Part shown: one piece after another, positions 13,301-23,415 of the stretch
Layout: each line of letters opens with the position of its first letter
How positions within the stretch are numbered: position 1 is the stretch's first letter
NCBI RefSeq assembly: GCF_026914185.1
Contig: NC_070560.1
Span: 4,641,501 to 4,705,500, forward strand
Direction: 5' to 3'
Length of the DNA stretch: 64,000 bases
Source of the DNA: Puccinia triticina
Taxonomy: Eukaryota > Basidiomycota > Pucciniomycetes > Pucciniales > Pucciniaceae
The notes under the pieces: generated by a model
Database searches by the model: none
The model's input: only the letters and a program-made list of their open reading frames with translations
Told to the model about the DNA's origin: nothing
Position numbers and translations under genes: made by a program

Positions 13301-14263
13301 GCAAGCAACGAGCGGAGAATCAGGATTGCCTGTCTTGATAATAATCTTTTCCTGAGTGAAGGACGAGAAAAGATTCCAATTACGAAGCATGTGGTGAGAC
13401 GCAGCTGAGTCGATGACGATGTCTTCAGTTGGTTGCCCCGAAATGAAAGAAACGAAAACGGATGCGTGAGCAAAACTTGCACTTGCATTTCTTGCTTTTG
13501 GAGGAGGACGGAGATGGGGATATTTCTCATAGCACTTGGATTCGACATGAGACGTGCATTTGGGATTGTGAACGGAGTTTGCACAATAGTGAATGACTTT
13601 AAACGGAAACTTGCTGATCGGAGGAGCTGAGGTTGAAATGAGAGCAGTCGCTTCTTTGTCGGTCTTGGTGCTTTTGTGAGTCAACCAGGTCTGTAATGCG
13701 TCCAGAACAAGATATGGCGATGAGGTGCAATCTTCAGATAAAGCGCAATTGTCTATGATTTTATTGAGTTTATCGTCATGCATTAGTTTACCGAGAACAA
13801 GATAGGAGATGATATCTTGGGGAAGAGCAATTCCGACGGCGTCAATATCCAGAAGATGTGCACGTGTCTTGTCAATGTAGTCCTGAAGGTTACCCATGTA
13901 AACTTCTGCCGACCAGCTCATGAACACTCGTCCTCAATTGATGACCGAGTGAGAAGCATACTGAGAACCAATCTTCTTCCACAAAAGGATGGGGTCAGAA
14001 GTTGTGATGTTGTTGACGACTTCGTTGTAGCATCGAGGGTTGATACGAGATGTTATCAGAGAGATGGCCTTGTGTCCTGCCTTTAAGTAAGCTGTCCTTT
14101 CCGCATCGGTGGCTGTATTCGCAATCGGAATGGTGCAGCAGTCCCAGAGGTCCTTTCCGCGAAGATAGATGAACATTCTTGAACTCCAATTTGTGTAATT
14201 TGATCCATCCAAAACGGGAATGCCATTGGAAGCAGGAGTGTCATTCTTGTCGGTGCCAGACAT
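10319..14263 (-). pseudogene. Copia gag-pol polyprotein with two in-frame TGA codons
   Basis: One frame of about 1315 codons runs from ATG 14263 to the stop at 10319, which lies inside the LTR. Gag begins MSGTDKND and includes a UBN2-like YTNWSSRMFIYLRGKDLW stretch. The protease has IVIDSAASHHM. The integrase has the HHCC start LWHHRLGHPG, then LHMDLVGP and VSDQGGEF with catalytic acids. The reverse transcriptase has FVHVDDLAVF (the YVDD equivalent). RNase H has SCEAEYRAL. TGA codons at 13936-13934 and 12649-12647 interrupt gag and integrase; both lie in TTGA and become arginine if the T was C. Coding is otherwise intact, so activity was lost recently. Confidence 0.95.
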
Positions 14264-14335
14264 GTCGCCTTTGCCTTAGAGTGTGATGTGAAGTGTTTGA
14301 GTCGGAGGAAGTTGAGCCAAACGAGACTGTAAATC

Positions 14336-14903
14336 TGTTAATCAACAAACTAAAGGCAAAGAGGACAATATAAATAGACACGAGAAGAAAAAAGACACAG
14401 GACACAGGAGGACAACAAAAAGTCGTACGAGCGCAAATGGAGATCGGCAAATGAAGATCGGCGGATTGTCGAAAAGAAGGGATAGCCGAGAGAAAGACTT
14501 GAGCGGACAGGAGATAGCGCGATGGAAGGGATAGCCGAGAGAAAGTCTTGAGCGGACAGGAGATAGCGCGATGCAATAACGCAGGAGATAAAGTGATGAT
14601 GATGTCGACCAATGATGATGTCAAAAGTGGAGGAACAGCTTATATAAGAAAGAATAAGCTTTATGATAATAGGCAGAATGTGATGCTGCAGGTTCCCCGA
14701 GGGAAGGAAGCAATGGTGACGGAAAGAAGGGTTTATATATTTGAGGGTTGAAGGCGGAGAGGTTCGAGCGGAGAATCTTGCTGGAGTATTTTAAGAGATC
14801 CGAGCGTTGAGTGTGATGTCATTGAGGACAGAGCTTATCAATGATGTCATCAGAAGAAGTGAGACCGCTAGAGTCCTAGAGGGATGTCACAGGAATATCA
14901 ACA
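14336..14903 (-). repeat. Copia LTR (promoter-side LTR in element orientation)
   Basis: Its 568 bp are nearly identical to 9775-10346. The primer-binding region should lie just inside it, below 14336, but I cannot name the tRNA. Confidence 0.95.
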
Positions 14904-15014
14904 AATAACACAAAAAAGCAGGGAGGATTGCACATTTGAATTGGTGGTTGGAACACCTGGCATTTTGGGGGGTGTGCTGGTGCTGGCAAAGAATGTGTCC
15001 CAAATGTGAGCTAG

Positions 15015-15139
15015 CAGAGGCTCAGTGCCTTGGACCTTGCAGAGGTTCAGTGCCTTGGCCCTTGCAGAGGTTCAGTGCCTTGGCCCTTGCAGAGGTTCAG
15101 TGCCTTGGCCCTTGCAGAGGTTCAGTGCCTTGGCCCTTG
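15015..15139. repeat. 25-bp minisatellite, five units
   Basis: Five head-to-tail units of CAGAGGTTCAGTGCCTTGG plus CCCTTG. The first unit has two changes; the other four are identical. It directly abuts the conserved block at 15140-15166. 25 is not a multiple of 3, so no reading frame is kept across units. Confidence 0.95.
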
Positions 15140-15166
15140 CAGCAGCAAAGCCGCCTTGGCCTCTAG
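15140..15166 (+). mobile_element. Helitron-like 3' end, copy 1
   Basis: The sequence GCCGCCTTGGCCTCTAGTT is shared with 24754-24779 and 29616-29643, and similarity ends after CTAGTT in all three. A small imperfect hairpin (GCAGC-AAA-GCCGC) lies about 8 nt before CTAG. Hairpin, then CTRR, then T is the Helitron 3' signature. No 5' TC end or Rep/helicase was found. Confidence 0.45.
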
Positions 15167-15513
15167 TTTTCACAAACTGAGCAGAATGGATTTTTATTCA
15201 GTCTGGCAAATTTTGGGGTGGTGCTGAGAATGCTCAGTTTATGGATGGCCCCTGGTACCCGCAGACGTGTCCTAGTACCCAAGTGGGAACCTGAATTTTT
15301 TTTAAGGCCATAAGACTTGCCAGAGATATGTGGGAAAATCAGTAATAACCTCCAACTCAGCAACTAAAAACTATACTCAATCCCCATCCAATGATGAGTG
15401 AAACTAAAGTGATATCCTTTTCTCTTTTGAATCTTAATTATTCTGCAAGAAAGCTAATCTCTGCCCGCCAACCTCAGACAGGTGTTCTTGCCGGTCTGAG
15501 TGGTGCTTCTGAA

Positions 15514-15892
15514 CAGTGGTGGGTAGCTATGTTACGAATAACGGTAATGTAACGGTTTTTAAGCCGTTATTGTTAAAGTTACTTGTAATGGTGGTGTGCT
15601 ACGTTATTGCGCCACTGCTTGTACCATTTTTTCCTGCTCTTTACGTTATTGGGACCCGCGGCGCGCCAGATAACGAGCTGAATTCAGCGCCAATACGGCC
15701 CTTGAGGGCTCGTTATCACGTTATCCAAGCGATAAGGTGGCGTAACAGCGTCAGAAGAAGACCTGTCACGCTAACCATATGCCACTTAAACGGCAGGTTA
15801 CTTGTAGAGTAACGGGGCGCGGTGGATAACGTAGGTAGTTATGTTACGCAAATAGCACAAATAACACAACATAACGTAACTACCCACCGTTG
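15514..15892. mobile_element. Small inverted-repeat element, 7-bp-duplication group (member 1)
   Basis: The left end is CAGTGGTGGGTAGCTATGTT; the complement of the right end is CAACGGTGGGTAGTTACGTT. A perfect 7-bp direct repeat TTCTGAA flanks it at 15507-15513 and 15893-15899. The 379-bp interior is rich in TAACG motifs and has no transposase frame. Confidence 0.85.
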
Positions 15893-16324
15893 TTCTGAAG
15901 CACGCACAGGAACTGCATTGAGTGATCCACTCAATATATGGCTTGCTGGGAGGTTAACTTTGTATGATGAAGGGCAGCCAGTGAACCCTCTAAAATGGTG
16001 GATTAACCGAGGGTGTGCAGGAAATACTCACAGAGGTCTGCTCCAGATGGCACTGGATGTCCTCAGTGGTCAAGGTATGTTCTTTCTCTATCTTTTTTTG
16101 AAAGAACCCCTGAGAATATTGTGCATGAAAAAAGACTAGCACATCAAATAGAATTGATTCGAGTATTTGTATTTGTATTCAATTCGAGTCGAATAATGCC
16201 TGGGCAAATTTAAGCTCGAATATTCTAATAAATTTGAATAATGGCTCAAAGGGGCGCGTAGAGGGCCAATGCAAGCTTTTCTGGGGCCCAAAGGCCACAG
16301 GTGAGTTTGAAAAGGCCCAAAAGT

Positions 16325-16594
16325 GGGTCAGCTACGCTAACCATAGCTTTTAGTGTAGTGTAGCGCAGCGCAAATGCGCTCTTTTTTAGTGTAGCGTTAT
16401 CACAATTGTGCGCATCTGCGCTGACGCTATGCGCACATCTGCGCTGACGCTACGCGCACAGGGGGAAAAGCTATTTTAGCTTTTAGCATAGCGTTAGCAC
16501 AGATACATTTTAGATTTTAGCGTAGCATTAGCACAGATACGCGCAATTGCGCTAATGCTAAGCACGCAGGGCGCAAAAGAGCGCGCGCTACGCT
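16325..16594. repeat. Truncated copy of the CTACGC foldback element
   Basis: The order of sequence matches 19255-19460: GCTACGCTAACCATAGC, then GTAGCGCAGCGC, GCGCTCTTTTTTAG-like sequence, and GGGCGCAAAAGAGCGCGCGC. The right half is missing and the copy runs straight into the 21-bp repeats at 16595. No target duplication was seen. Confidence 0.7.
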
Positions 16595-16762
16595 GTGTCC
16601 GCCACTATCAAAAGTGCGTCCACCACTATCAAAAGTGTGTCCGTCACTATCAAAAGTGTGTCCGCCACTATCAAAAGTGCGTCCGCCACTATCAAAAGTG
16701 TGTCCGGCACTCTGAATAGTGCGTCTGCCATTATGAGATATGCCTCCGGCAATATTGTAAGC
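16595..16762. repeat. 21-bp tandem repeat, decaying along its length
   Basis: Units of GTGTCCGCCACTATCAAAAGT plus variants. Five are near-perfect (16595-16699), followed by three or four progressively diverged units. 21 is a multiple of 3, so a frame survives on both strands (about SATIKSV per unit on the plus strand). It sits exactly at the truncation point of the foldback copy to its left. Confidence 0.9.
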
Positions 16763-17374
16763 GTCTTTGGCACCATGATATTTTTGACGGATGACCTCCT
16801 CAAAAATTTATTCATGGCCGTCTTGGACAGATGTACACCCACTGGGCCACCTAAGGCCCCCAAAGGAATAGAGGGCTTGGGGCAGTTATCCAGGTCCAAC
16901 CACCTTTTTCTGAAAATTCAAGGACCTGCACCTGTACCAAACTTAAAGCAATTCCCTCCTTGGGGAAGCGCAGCAACCTCTGACGGAGGGACTTGTGCCC
17001 AACATCCCAGATTTGGATTGAGGCTGCCCAGCCAATTGTCCCAATTTCCTTTTGAACCCATGTATCACCTGTACGCCTCTGATTTTTTCACAGCCTCTGG
17101 AACCTTTAGAATCAGAATTTGCTTCTAAATATTATCATGTTTTGAAAATAACAGCTACCCCCATCCCTTGGAAAAAATCCACCTGAGATTCTATATCTGG
17201 CCCAATGTTCCCGGGATATCCTGCCCAACCTAAACACATGAAAATAAGATTTGTCATACCTCCAGTGCTAATTCTGTATTGAAAAGAGACCTGTCATTCT
17301 TAATTCAGTACTGAAGAAACCTATGAGAGTGTGTCTGACCTTGACCTTTGGATGATCCAATGGCTTCATTGCAT

Positions 17375-17749
17375 CAGCAATGGGCCACTGGACTACAGTA
17401 AGGTTATTGGACAATAACTGTTAGTGTAGCCATTTTATTGAATCCAAATTTCATGTTATTTGTTATCTCAGATACAAGTATCCATACTAAAAATAACAGG
17501 AAATAACAGCAATAAAAACAATAAAAACAATAAAAACAATAAAAACAATAAAAACAATAAAAGGCCTTTTATTGCTATTGAAAGGGTAAAATAACAGTTA
17601 TTAGTGTTATCAATCACTATTTCCTGGGAAAGTTCCTGTATTTTTAGTAACACCAAAAAAGAGATAACAGAAAACATTGTTATTGTTAGCTGGTTTTGGC
17701 TACACTACACTACACTAACAAATAACATCAGTGTATTGGCCCACCGTTG
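17375..17749. mobile_element. Small inverted-repeat element, 7-bp-duplication group (member 2)
   Basis: The left end is CAGCAATGGGCCACTGGA; the complement of the right end is CAACGGTGGGCCAATACA. Both then show TTAGTGTAGCC-type inverted sequence. The flanks are ATTGCAT (17368-17374) and ATTGTAT (17750-17756), seven bases with one C/T difference. The interior holds a 9-bp microsatellite at about 17510-17565. Confidence 0.72.
17510..17565. repeat. 9-bp microsatellite (AATAAAAAC)n
   Basis: Six uninterrupted units lie inside the inverted-repeat element 17375-17749. It is a simple repeat and a likely polymorphic marker. Confidence 0.95.
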
Positions 17750-17873
17750 ATTGTATTGCTCAAGGCAAACCCTCACAGGAATGGCCGCTGAGGGATGAGT
17801 TTGTGACAAATTTTTCTGAAAACATTTGTGCAAGAAAGCTGAGAATCAGGGCTACAATATGATATAGGAGGCT

Positions 17874-18075
17874 TGTTATGAGCTGCGTTCACGCGCCGTG
17901 CGCCGCCCTGGGAGGACATGTCATTCACTTGTACTTACATGTCACGCGCCTCTACCACTTAGAGGCGCCGAGGGGAGAGACTTAGAGTTTCCCCATCTAG
18001 CAATTTACAATCTAGCTAGGAGAACCTGCGCACCAGAACCAGAACCCCCTCCCCCCTCACAGGACGACTCTAACA
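17874..18075 (+). repeat. Gypsy 5' LTR
   Basis: 202 bp, TG to CA ends. It matches 23214-23415 except at four substitutions. Confidence 0.96.
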
Positions 18076-18225
18076 TATTGCTAGATCTACTATCAAGAGG
18101 GACGAGGGCCGAACAAGAACCAGACAGACAGATCAGATCTCAAACACCGAACGCGCGGGCTACGAGAAATAGAACAGAACCCAACCTTGAAAAAAAAAAA
18201 AAAAAAAAAAAAAAACCCAACAGCC

Positions 18226-19233
18226 ATGGCCGACGATATGAATACGCTACGACAACGAGTCGAAGAGCTGGCGAATAAGGTCGACGAAGAGCGAGCACTG
18301 AGGGAAAGAGCAGAAGCCCAACTAGCGGCTGCCAGAGCAGGGATGGTCGCCCCTGCCATCGTCCCCGTCGTTAACCAACCACAGAACCAACCGGCGGAAG
18401 GTGGAGCAGACCAGGCAAAAGGCCCCAAGATCAGCGTGCCGGACAAGTACGACGGGACTCGGGGAGCGAAAGCGGAAGTTTACGTGACTCAAGTCGGCCT
18501 GTATGTCATTTCGAACCCCCGAATGTTTCCGGACGACCGCAGCAAGGTCATCTTCTCAATCTCTTACCTCACCGGTCAGGCGAGTGCTTGGGCGCAACCG
18601 TACACGACTAGACTATTTGCTGGGATGCCGGTCCCCTACGTCGAGTTCTCCACGGCATTTCAAATGATGTACTACGATACTGAGAAGAAGTCCCGCGCCG
18701 AGAAGGCGCTCCGTCAGTTGAAACAAACGAAATCTGTCGCTCAATATACATTCCAGTTTAATCAGCACGCGACGGATTCCGGGTGGGAGAAGGCGACCTT
18801 AATGAGCCAATATCACCAGGGCCTGAAGAAGGAAGTCCGCTTAGCGCTAGTCCTTGCGCGTACCCAGTTCACGGAACTCACCGACCTCTGCAATCTAGCG
18901 CTGAAAATCGACAACGAGATCAACGGCGCGGAGACAACCCACTCTGATCCCGCCCCGGCGGCTGACCCGAATGCTATGGACTTATCTGCTCTGCGAGGTC
19001 AATTGTCGACAAACGAGAAGACCCACATGATGAGGAACGGCTTGTGCTTCCGATGCGGCGAAAAGGGGCACATTTCGAGGGAGTGTCCGGAGAAGTCGAA
19101 GAAAGGGAAGGGAAAGGAGGCGATTAGAATCACCGCGTTGGAGGAGGAGATCAGGCGTCTCAAGGCGGACAGGGGAGGACCGGACGATGCTGGACGAGCG
19201 GAGCAGTCAAAAAATGGCGACGCTCGGGTGTGA
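18226..19233 (+). CDS. Gypsy gag with CCHC zinc knuckle
   Basis: About 335 codons. I start at ATG 18226 (MADDMNTLRQRV) because the earlier in-frame ATG only adds a polylysine run encoded by the A-tract. An N-terminal coiled coil (about residues 5-40, VEELANKVDEERALRERAE) is followed by the retrotransposon gag domain (about 75-250, with AWAQPYTTRLF and ALRQLKQTKSVAQYT). The zinc knuckle CFRCGEKGHISREC is near residue 282. A lysine-rich tail follows. The frame is intact. In the pre-insertion element pol would follow in the -1 frame, which suggests frameshifting; the inserted element now separates the two. Confidence 0.93.
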   Translation: MADDMNTLRQRVEELANKVDEERALRERAEAQLAAARAGMVAPAIVPVVNQPQNQPAEGGADQAKGPKISVPDKYDGTRGAKAEVYVTQVGLYVISNPRMFPDDRSKVIFSISYLTGQASAWAQPYTTRLFAGMPVPYVEFSTAFQMMYYDTEKKSRAEKALRQLKQTKSVAQYTFQFNQHATDSGWEKATLMSQYHQGLKKEVRLALVLARTQFTELTDLCNLALKIDNEINGAETTHSDPAPAADPNAMDLSALRGQLSTNEKTHMMRNGLCFRCGEKGHISRECPEKSKKGKGKEAIRITALEEEIRRLKADRGGPDDAGRAEQSKNGDARV

Positions 19234-19248
19234 GGGTTGTGCCTCACC

Positions 19249-19725
19249 CAACACTGGGTCGCTACGCTAACCATAGCGGTTAGCGTAGCGTAGCGCAGCG
19301 CATATGCGCTATTTTTTAGCGTAGTGTTAGCGCAATTGCACGCATATGCGCTAACGCTACGCGCACGCGGTGCGCAGCTATTTTAGCTGATAGCGTAGCG
19401 TTAGCGCAGATGCGCGCAATTGCGCTAACGCTAAACATGCAGGGCGCAAAAGAGCGCGCGCTACGCTGCGCTACAGCGCCTTTAGCGGGAAAAAAGGGCT
19501 TTTTTTCCGCTAAAAGCGCTGCAGCGCAGCGCAGCGCAGCGTAGCGACTGTAGCGGCGCGCTAACGCTAACAAAGAATTGGCGCGCTGTTAGCGCCGCTG
19601 AAAATTAGCGTAGCGTAGCGGCGCTAACAGCGCGCTAACGCTATTCAAAATAGCCGGGCGCTTTTTGCCGCTACGCTAACGCGTAGCGCTGAAATAGCGT
19701 AGCGTAGCGTAGCAACCCAGTGTTG
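19249..19725. mobile_element. CTACGC foldback element, 7-bp-duplication group (member 3), nested in gypsy
   Basis: Ends are CAACACTGGGTCGCTACGCT and, on the other strand, CAACACTGGGTTGCTACGCT. The 7-bp repeat CCTCACC lies at 19242-19248 and 19726-19732; it can be read as 9 bp, GCCTCACCC, if the outermost C/G of the ends is assigned to it. The interior is made of GCGTAGCG/CGCTACGC words on both strands, so the whole element can fold back. It sits between gag and pol. Confidence 0.9.
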
Positions 19726-22700
19726 CCTCACCCGAGCAAGGAGGACGATGTAGTAGTCAAACTTGGGGCTTGTCATTCCATTAGTTTAAATGAAATGGAT
19801 AACCGGCTGTTTATCAGCACCCCTTTCTATCCTCTACTACCCTCCCGTGCCACAACCACCCCGACCCTAGCGAGATTCCTTGTAGACTCTGGGGCCACCC
19901 ACGATGTCGTGAGTGAAACATTCGCGGCAGAAGCCGGCCTAAGGCTGACGCCGGCGAAGACGATTAAGACCATCTCAGGATTTGACGGGTCCAAAAGCCA
20001 GTCATTGTTCGAGGTGACTTTACTACTGGACAAGGATACCGAACCCTCAACATTCATGATCGCGCGACTGAAGGATACATACGACGGGATACTCGGCATG
20101 CCATGGATCAGAAAGCACGGCAACCGAATTGACTGGCGCACGCGAAGTTTTCGCCTGGGACTAGAAGAGATCGCCATCGCCAAAGCGGTGTCGTCAGATC
20201 CGAAAAACACCTCACAGGACGGGGAGGAGCCCGTAGTGAGGCACGCTAGGAAAACTGACGAGGGGGTGCGCGCTTTATGCCGATCAACACCCCCGCGATG
20301 TGAGTTATCTCCCGTATCCTCAATTCCGAATTCCTCAGATAGCATAGGAACATCTGGCAATCGGGTACCTTTTCTAGGACATTTGGAACAGGTACCGCTC
20401 ACCACCGCCTCGCCAGGATCCACTGGAACCACGACCGCCGGGAAGGAGACCGCCACCGCTGAGGCGGTGTCGTCAGATCCGAAAAAAACCTCACAGGACG
20501 GGGAGGAGCCCGTAGTGAGGCCAGCTAGGAAAACTGACGAGGGGGTGCGCGCTTTATGCCGATCAACACCCCCGCGATGTGAGTCCCCAACCATCTTCCA
20601 GTCATCCCAAGATGGCACAGTTATGAGGACAACTGGCAAGCGGACATGCTTTGTAAAACCCCCTCCACAGGAATTGCCGACCGCAGTGGTCGTCGACGCG
20701 GCTAAGACCTCCTGGTCGACATCAGCCAAACTGGCGGCGGACGCCAAGGGTCAGACCCCGGCAAAGACGGCGGAGGAACTTGTACCGAAGAGGTACCACG
20801 CGCACATTGAGATGTTCCGCAAGACAGAGGCACAGCGGCTACCTCCAAGACGCAAATACGACTTCAGGGTTGAACTGATCCCCGGAGCACTCCCGCAGGC
20901 CAGCCGAATCATTCCTTTGTCCCCAGCCGAGAATGAGGCACTGGACAAGCTTGTTAGAGAAGGTCTAGAGAATGGCACGATAAGGCGGACCACTTCGCCT
21001 TGGGCCGCCCCGGTTCTCTTCACAGGGAAGAAGGATGGTAACCTACGACCTTGTTTCGACTACCAAAAGCTCAACGCGGTCACGGTCAAAAATAAATACC
21101 CGCTACCATTGACGATGGATTTAGTTGACAGTCTACTCGATGCCGACCAGTTCACCAAACTTGACCTCAGGAACGCATACGGCAACCTACGCGTGGCGGA
21201 AGGCGACGAAGACAAACTAGCTTTTGTTTGCCGAGCCGGACAATTTGCGCCGTTGACTATGCCGTTCGGGCCAACAGGCGCACCGGGATTTTTTCAATTT
21301 TTTATCCAGGACATCCTATTGGGCCGGATCGGGAAGGATACTGCGGCATATTTGGACGACATGATGATATATACTCAGCCAAATAACAACCATGAGGAGG
21401 CAGTGATGAGCATTTTGGACACACTCAGCAAGCATCAGTTGTGGCTTAAGCCCGAGAAGTGCGAATTTTCGAGGAGCGAAGTCGAATACCTAGGCCTCCT
21501 TATCTCATGCAATAGGGTCCGTATGGATCCAACAAAAGTGAAAGCAGTATTGGACTGGCCTGCACCGGTAAACATTACGGAATTGCAAAGATTTATCGGA
21601 TTCGCCAACTTTTACCGGAGGTTTATCGATCAATTCTCCAGGACGACCAGACCGCTGCACAATCTGACTAAAGCGGGTACAAAGTTCTTATGGGATACAC
21701 GCTGCAATGAAGCTTTTGAGCACTTGAAGACGGCCTTCACGACGGCGCCAGTACTAAAGATAGCGGACCCTTACCGACCTTTCCTTTTGGAGTGTGACTG
21801 CTCCGATTTCGCACTAGGCGCGGTGCTGTCCCAAGTCTGCCCAAAGGACAACTTGCTACATCCAATAGCTTACTTGTCACGATCCTTGATACAGGCTGAA
21901 AGAAACTACGAAATATTCAATAAAGAACTGTTAGCAATTGTCGCGGCGTTCAAGGAGTGGCGCCAATATCTTGAAGGGAACCCGAATCGATTGAAGGCGG
22001 TAGTCTATACTGACCACAGGAATTTGGAAAGCTTTATGACTACTAAAAGCTTAACACGCCGCCAAGCCAGATGGGCTGAAACGTTGGGGAACTTCGACTT
22101 CAAAATTATTTTCCGACCCGGGAGACAAGCCACGAAACCTGATGCACTATCTAGACGACCGGACTTAGCCCCAGACGGCAGAGATAAGTTGACATTTGGG
22201 CAGTTACTGAAACCGTGCAACATCACTCCGGAGACTTTTGCGGCGGTATCTGAACTGGAGGGAAGCGAAATTGACGAATGGTTTGTGGACGAGACGGTGG
22301 ATTTGGAGGAGGCCGAAAGGTGGTTCAAGATCAATGTCCTAGGGATGGAGGAGGCCCAATTCGAGCGAGAGGACCCGATCCTGTCGGACACCCAATTGAT
22401 AAGTCTTATCCGGGACGCCACTTGTAATGACAAGAGATTGACAACGCTGATACAAAGTATCCAAGGCAACGACTCGAACTACTCCTATGTTGATGGCGTG
22501 GTACACCACGAGGGACGCATAGAAGTACCGGCGGATGAGCGCATCAAGACAGAAATAGCAAAGAGTCGCCACGACAGCAGACCGGCTGGACACCTCGGGA
22601 GAGCCAAGACCCTGTCTTTGATAAGGCGGAGTTTTAACTGGCCGTCAATGAAGCTCCCAATTGGAACATCGGGGACGCGGTGTGGCTCAATGGAAAGAAT

Positions 22701-22794
22701 ATTTCCACGACAAGACCCAGCCCTAAGTTGTCCCACCAATGGCTGGGACCTTTCCTTATATCAAACAAAATCTCACCTTCAGTATACGCGCTGA
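19726..22794 (+). pseudogene. Gypsy pol: protease, reverse transcriptase, RNase H, start of integrase
   Basis: Open for about 1020 codons. The aspartic protease motif FLVDSGATHDVVS is near codon 50. A spacer carries a duplicated block of about 125 bp (20170-20300 and 20455-20585, DGEEPVVRxARKTDEGVRAL twice). Reverse transcriptase has FTKLDLRNAYGNLRV and AAYLDDMMIYT (codon about 542). RNase H has LLECDCSDFALGAVLSQ and VYTDHRNLE. The integrase HHCC start is SRHDSRPAGHLGRAKTLSLI, reaching RRSFNWPSMK, where the frame is lost at about 22652. The whole DDE core is absent. Confidence 0.94.
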
Positions 22795-23123
22795 CCCTCC
22801 CTGATTCTATGAAGGGGGTGCACCCGCACTTCCATGTTTCATTACTTAGGAAAGCTCAAGAAGACACAATCCAGGATCGAGGGGCAAAACCACCGGAACC
22901 GGTGGAAGTGGAAGGAGAGATGGAATGGGAGGTGGCGGAAGTTTTGGATTGCCGACAGAGAGGGAAGCGGATAGAATACCTCATTGGATGGAAGGGTTAC
23001 GGACCGGAGGCCAACTCGTGGGAACCAGCCACAAACCTTCAAAATTGTCAAGAATTACTCGGCGATTTCAACAAAAAATTCCCCGACGCGGCGCGAAGGC
23101 ACAAGAGGTTGAGGAGGATGTGA
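22655..23123 (+). pseudogene. Gypsy integrase C-terminus with GPY/F region and chromodomain
   Basis: It follows the deletion junction in another frame. The first residues, APNWNIGDAVWLNGKN, belong to the region after the DDE core. RPSPKLSHQWLGPFLI is the GPY/F-type module. EWEVAEVLDCRQRGKRIEYL, then IGWKGYGPEANSWEP, is a chromodomain with the aromatic pattern W-Y-W. The stop is at 23123. Chromodomains direct such elements to marked chromatin; this is family knowledge. Confidence 0.9.
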
Positions 23124-23213
23124 TGAGGGTTGGCTTTTTCCCCAAGGGGTTTTTTAATGCCGCCCGGGGACGAGGACGCAGAGCCGGGGGCTTGGGCGTT
23201 AAGGGCGGGGTAG

Positions 23214-23415
23214 TGTTATGAGCTGCGTTCACGCGCCGTGCGCCGCCCTGGGAGGACATGTCATTCACTTGTACTTACATGTCACGCGCCTCTACCGCTT
23301 AGAGGCGCCGAGGGGAGAGACTTAGAGTTTCCCCATCTAGCAATTTACAATCTAGCTAGGAGGACCCGCGCACCAGAACCAGAACCCCCTCCCCTCTCAC
23401 AGGACGACTCTAACA
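23214..23415 (+). repeat. Gypsy 3' LTR
   Basis: 202 bp. A G-rich tract (TTAAGGGCGGGGTAG) ends immediately before it and serves as the plausible polypurine primer. Confidence 0.96.

Larger units (their letters stand above)
9775..14903 (-). mobile_element. Full-length Ty1/copia LTR retrotransposon
   Basis: Two LTRs of 572 and 568 bp begin TGTTAATCAA and end ATATCAACA. They flank one minus-strand gag-pol frame in the copia order (gag, protease, integrase, RT, RNase H). A 5-bp duplication AATAA sits at 9770-9774 and 14904-14908. A purine tract (GAGGGAAGGGGGG in element orientation) abuts the downstream LTR at 10346. The LTRs differ by six substitutions and one 4-bp indel, so the insertion is fairly young. 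Two in-frame TGA codons make this copy defective. Confidence 0.97.
17874..23415 (+). mobile_element. Ty3/gypsy LTR retrotransposon with chromodomain, integrase core deleted
   Basis: The 202-bp LTRs start TGTTATGAGC and end CTCTAACA. A perfect 5-bp duplication AGGCT lies at 17869-17873 and 23416-23420. The LTRs differ at four positions. Order: LTR, leader with an A-run of about 26 nt, gag, an inserted foldback element (19249-19725), pol, chromodomain, purine-rich tract, LTR. Integrase core loss and the nested insertion make it non-autonomous. Confidence 0.97.

Noticed and set aside
15503..15903. Longer 34-bp inverted ends for the element at 15.5 kb
   Set aside because: The outer bases include TTCTGAA, which is a perfect direct repeat and only nearly palindromic; treating it as target duplication explains the data better.
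16595..16762. Regular 21-bp units resembling a CRISPR-like array
   Set aside because: Units are contiguous without spacers and degrade progressively; the setting is fungal. It is a minisatellite.
19242..19734. 9-bp duplication GCCTCACCC as evidence for a MULE
   Set aside because: The extra two bases coincide with the outermost bases of the ends; the sister element at 40113-40741 supports 7 bp only.
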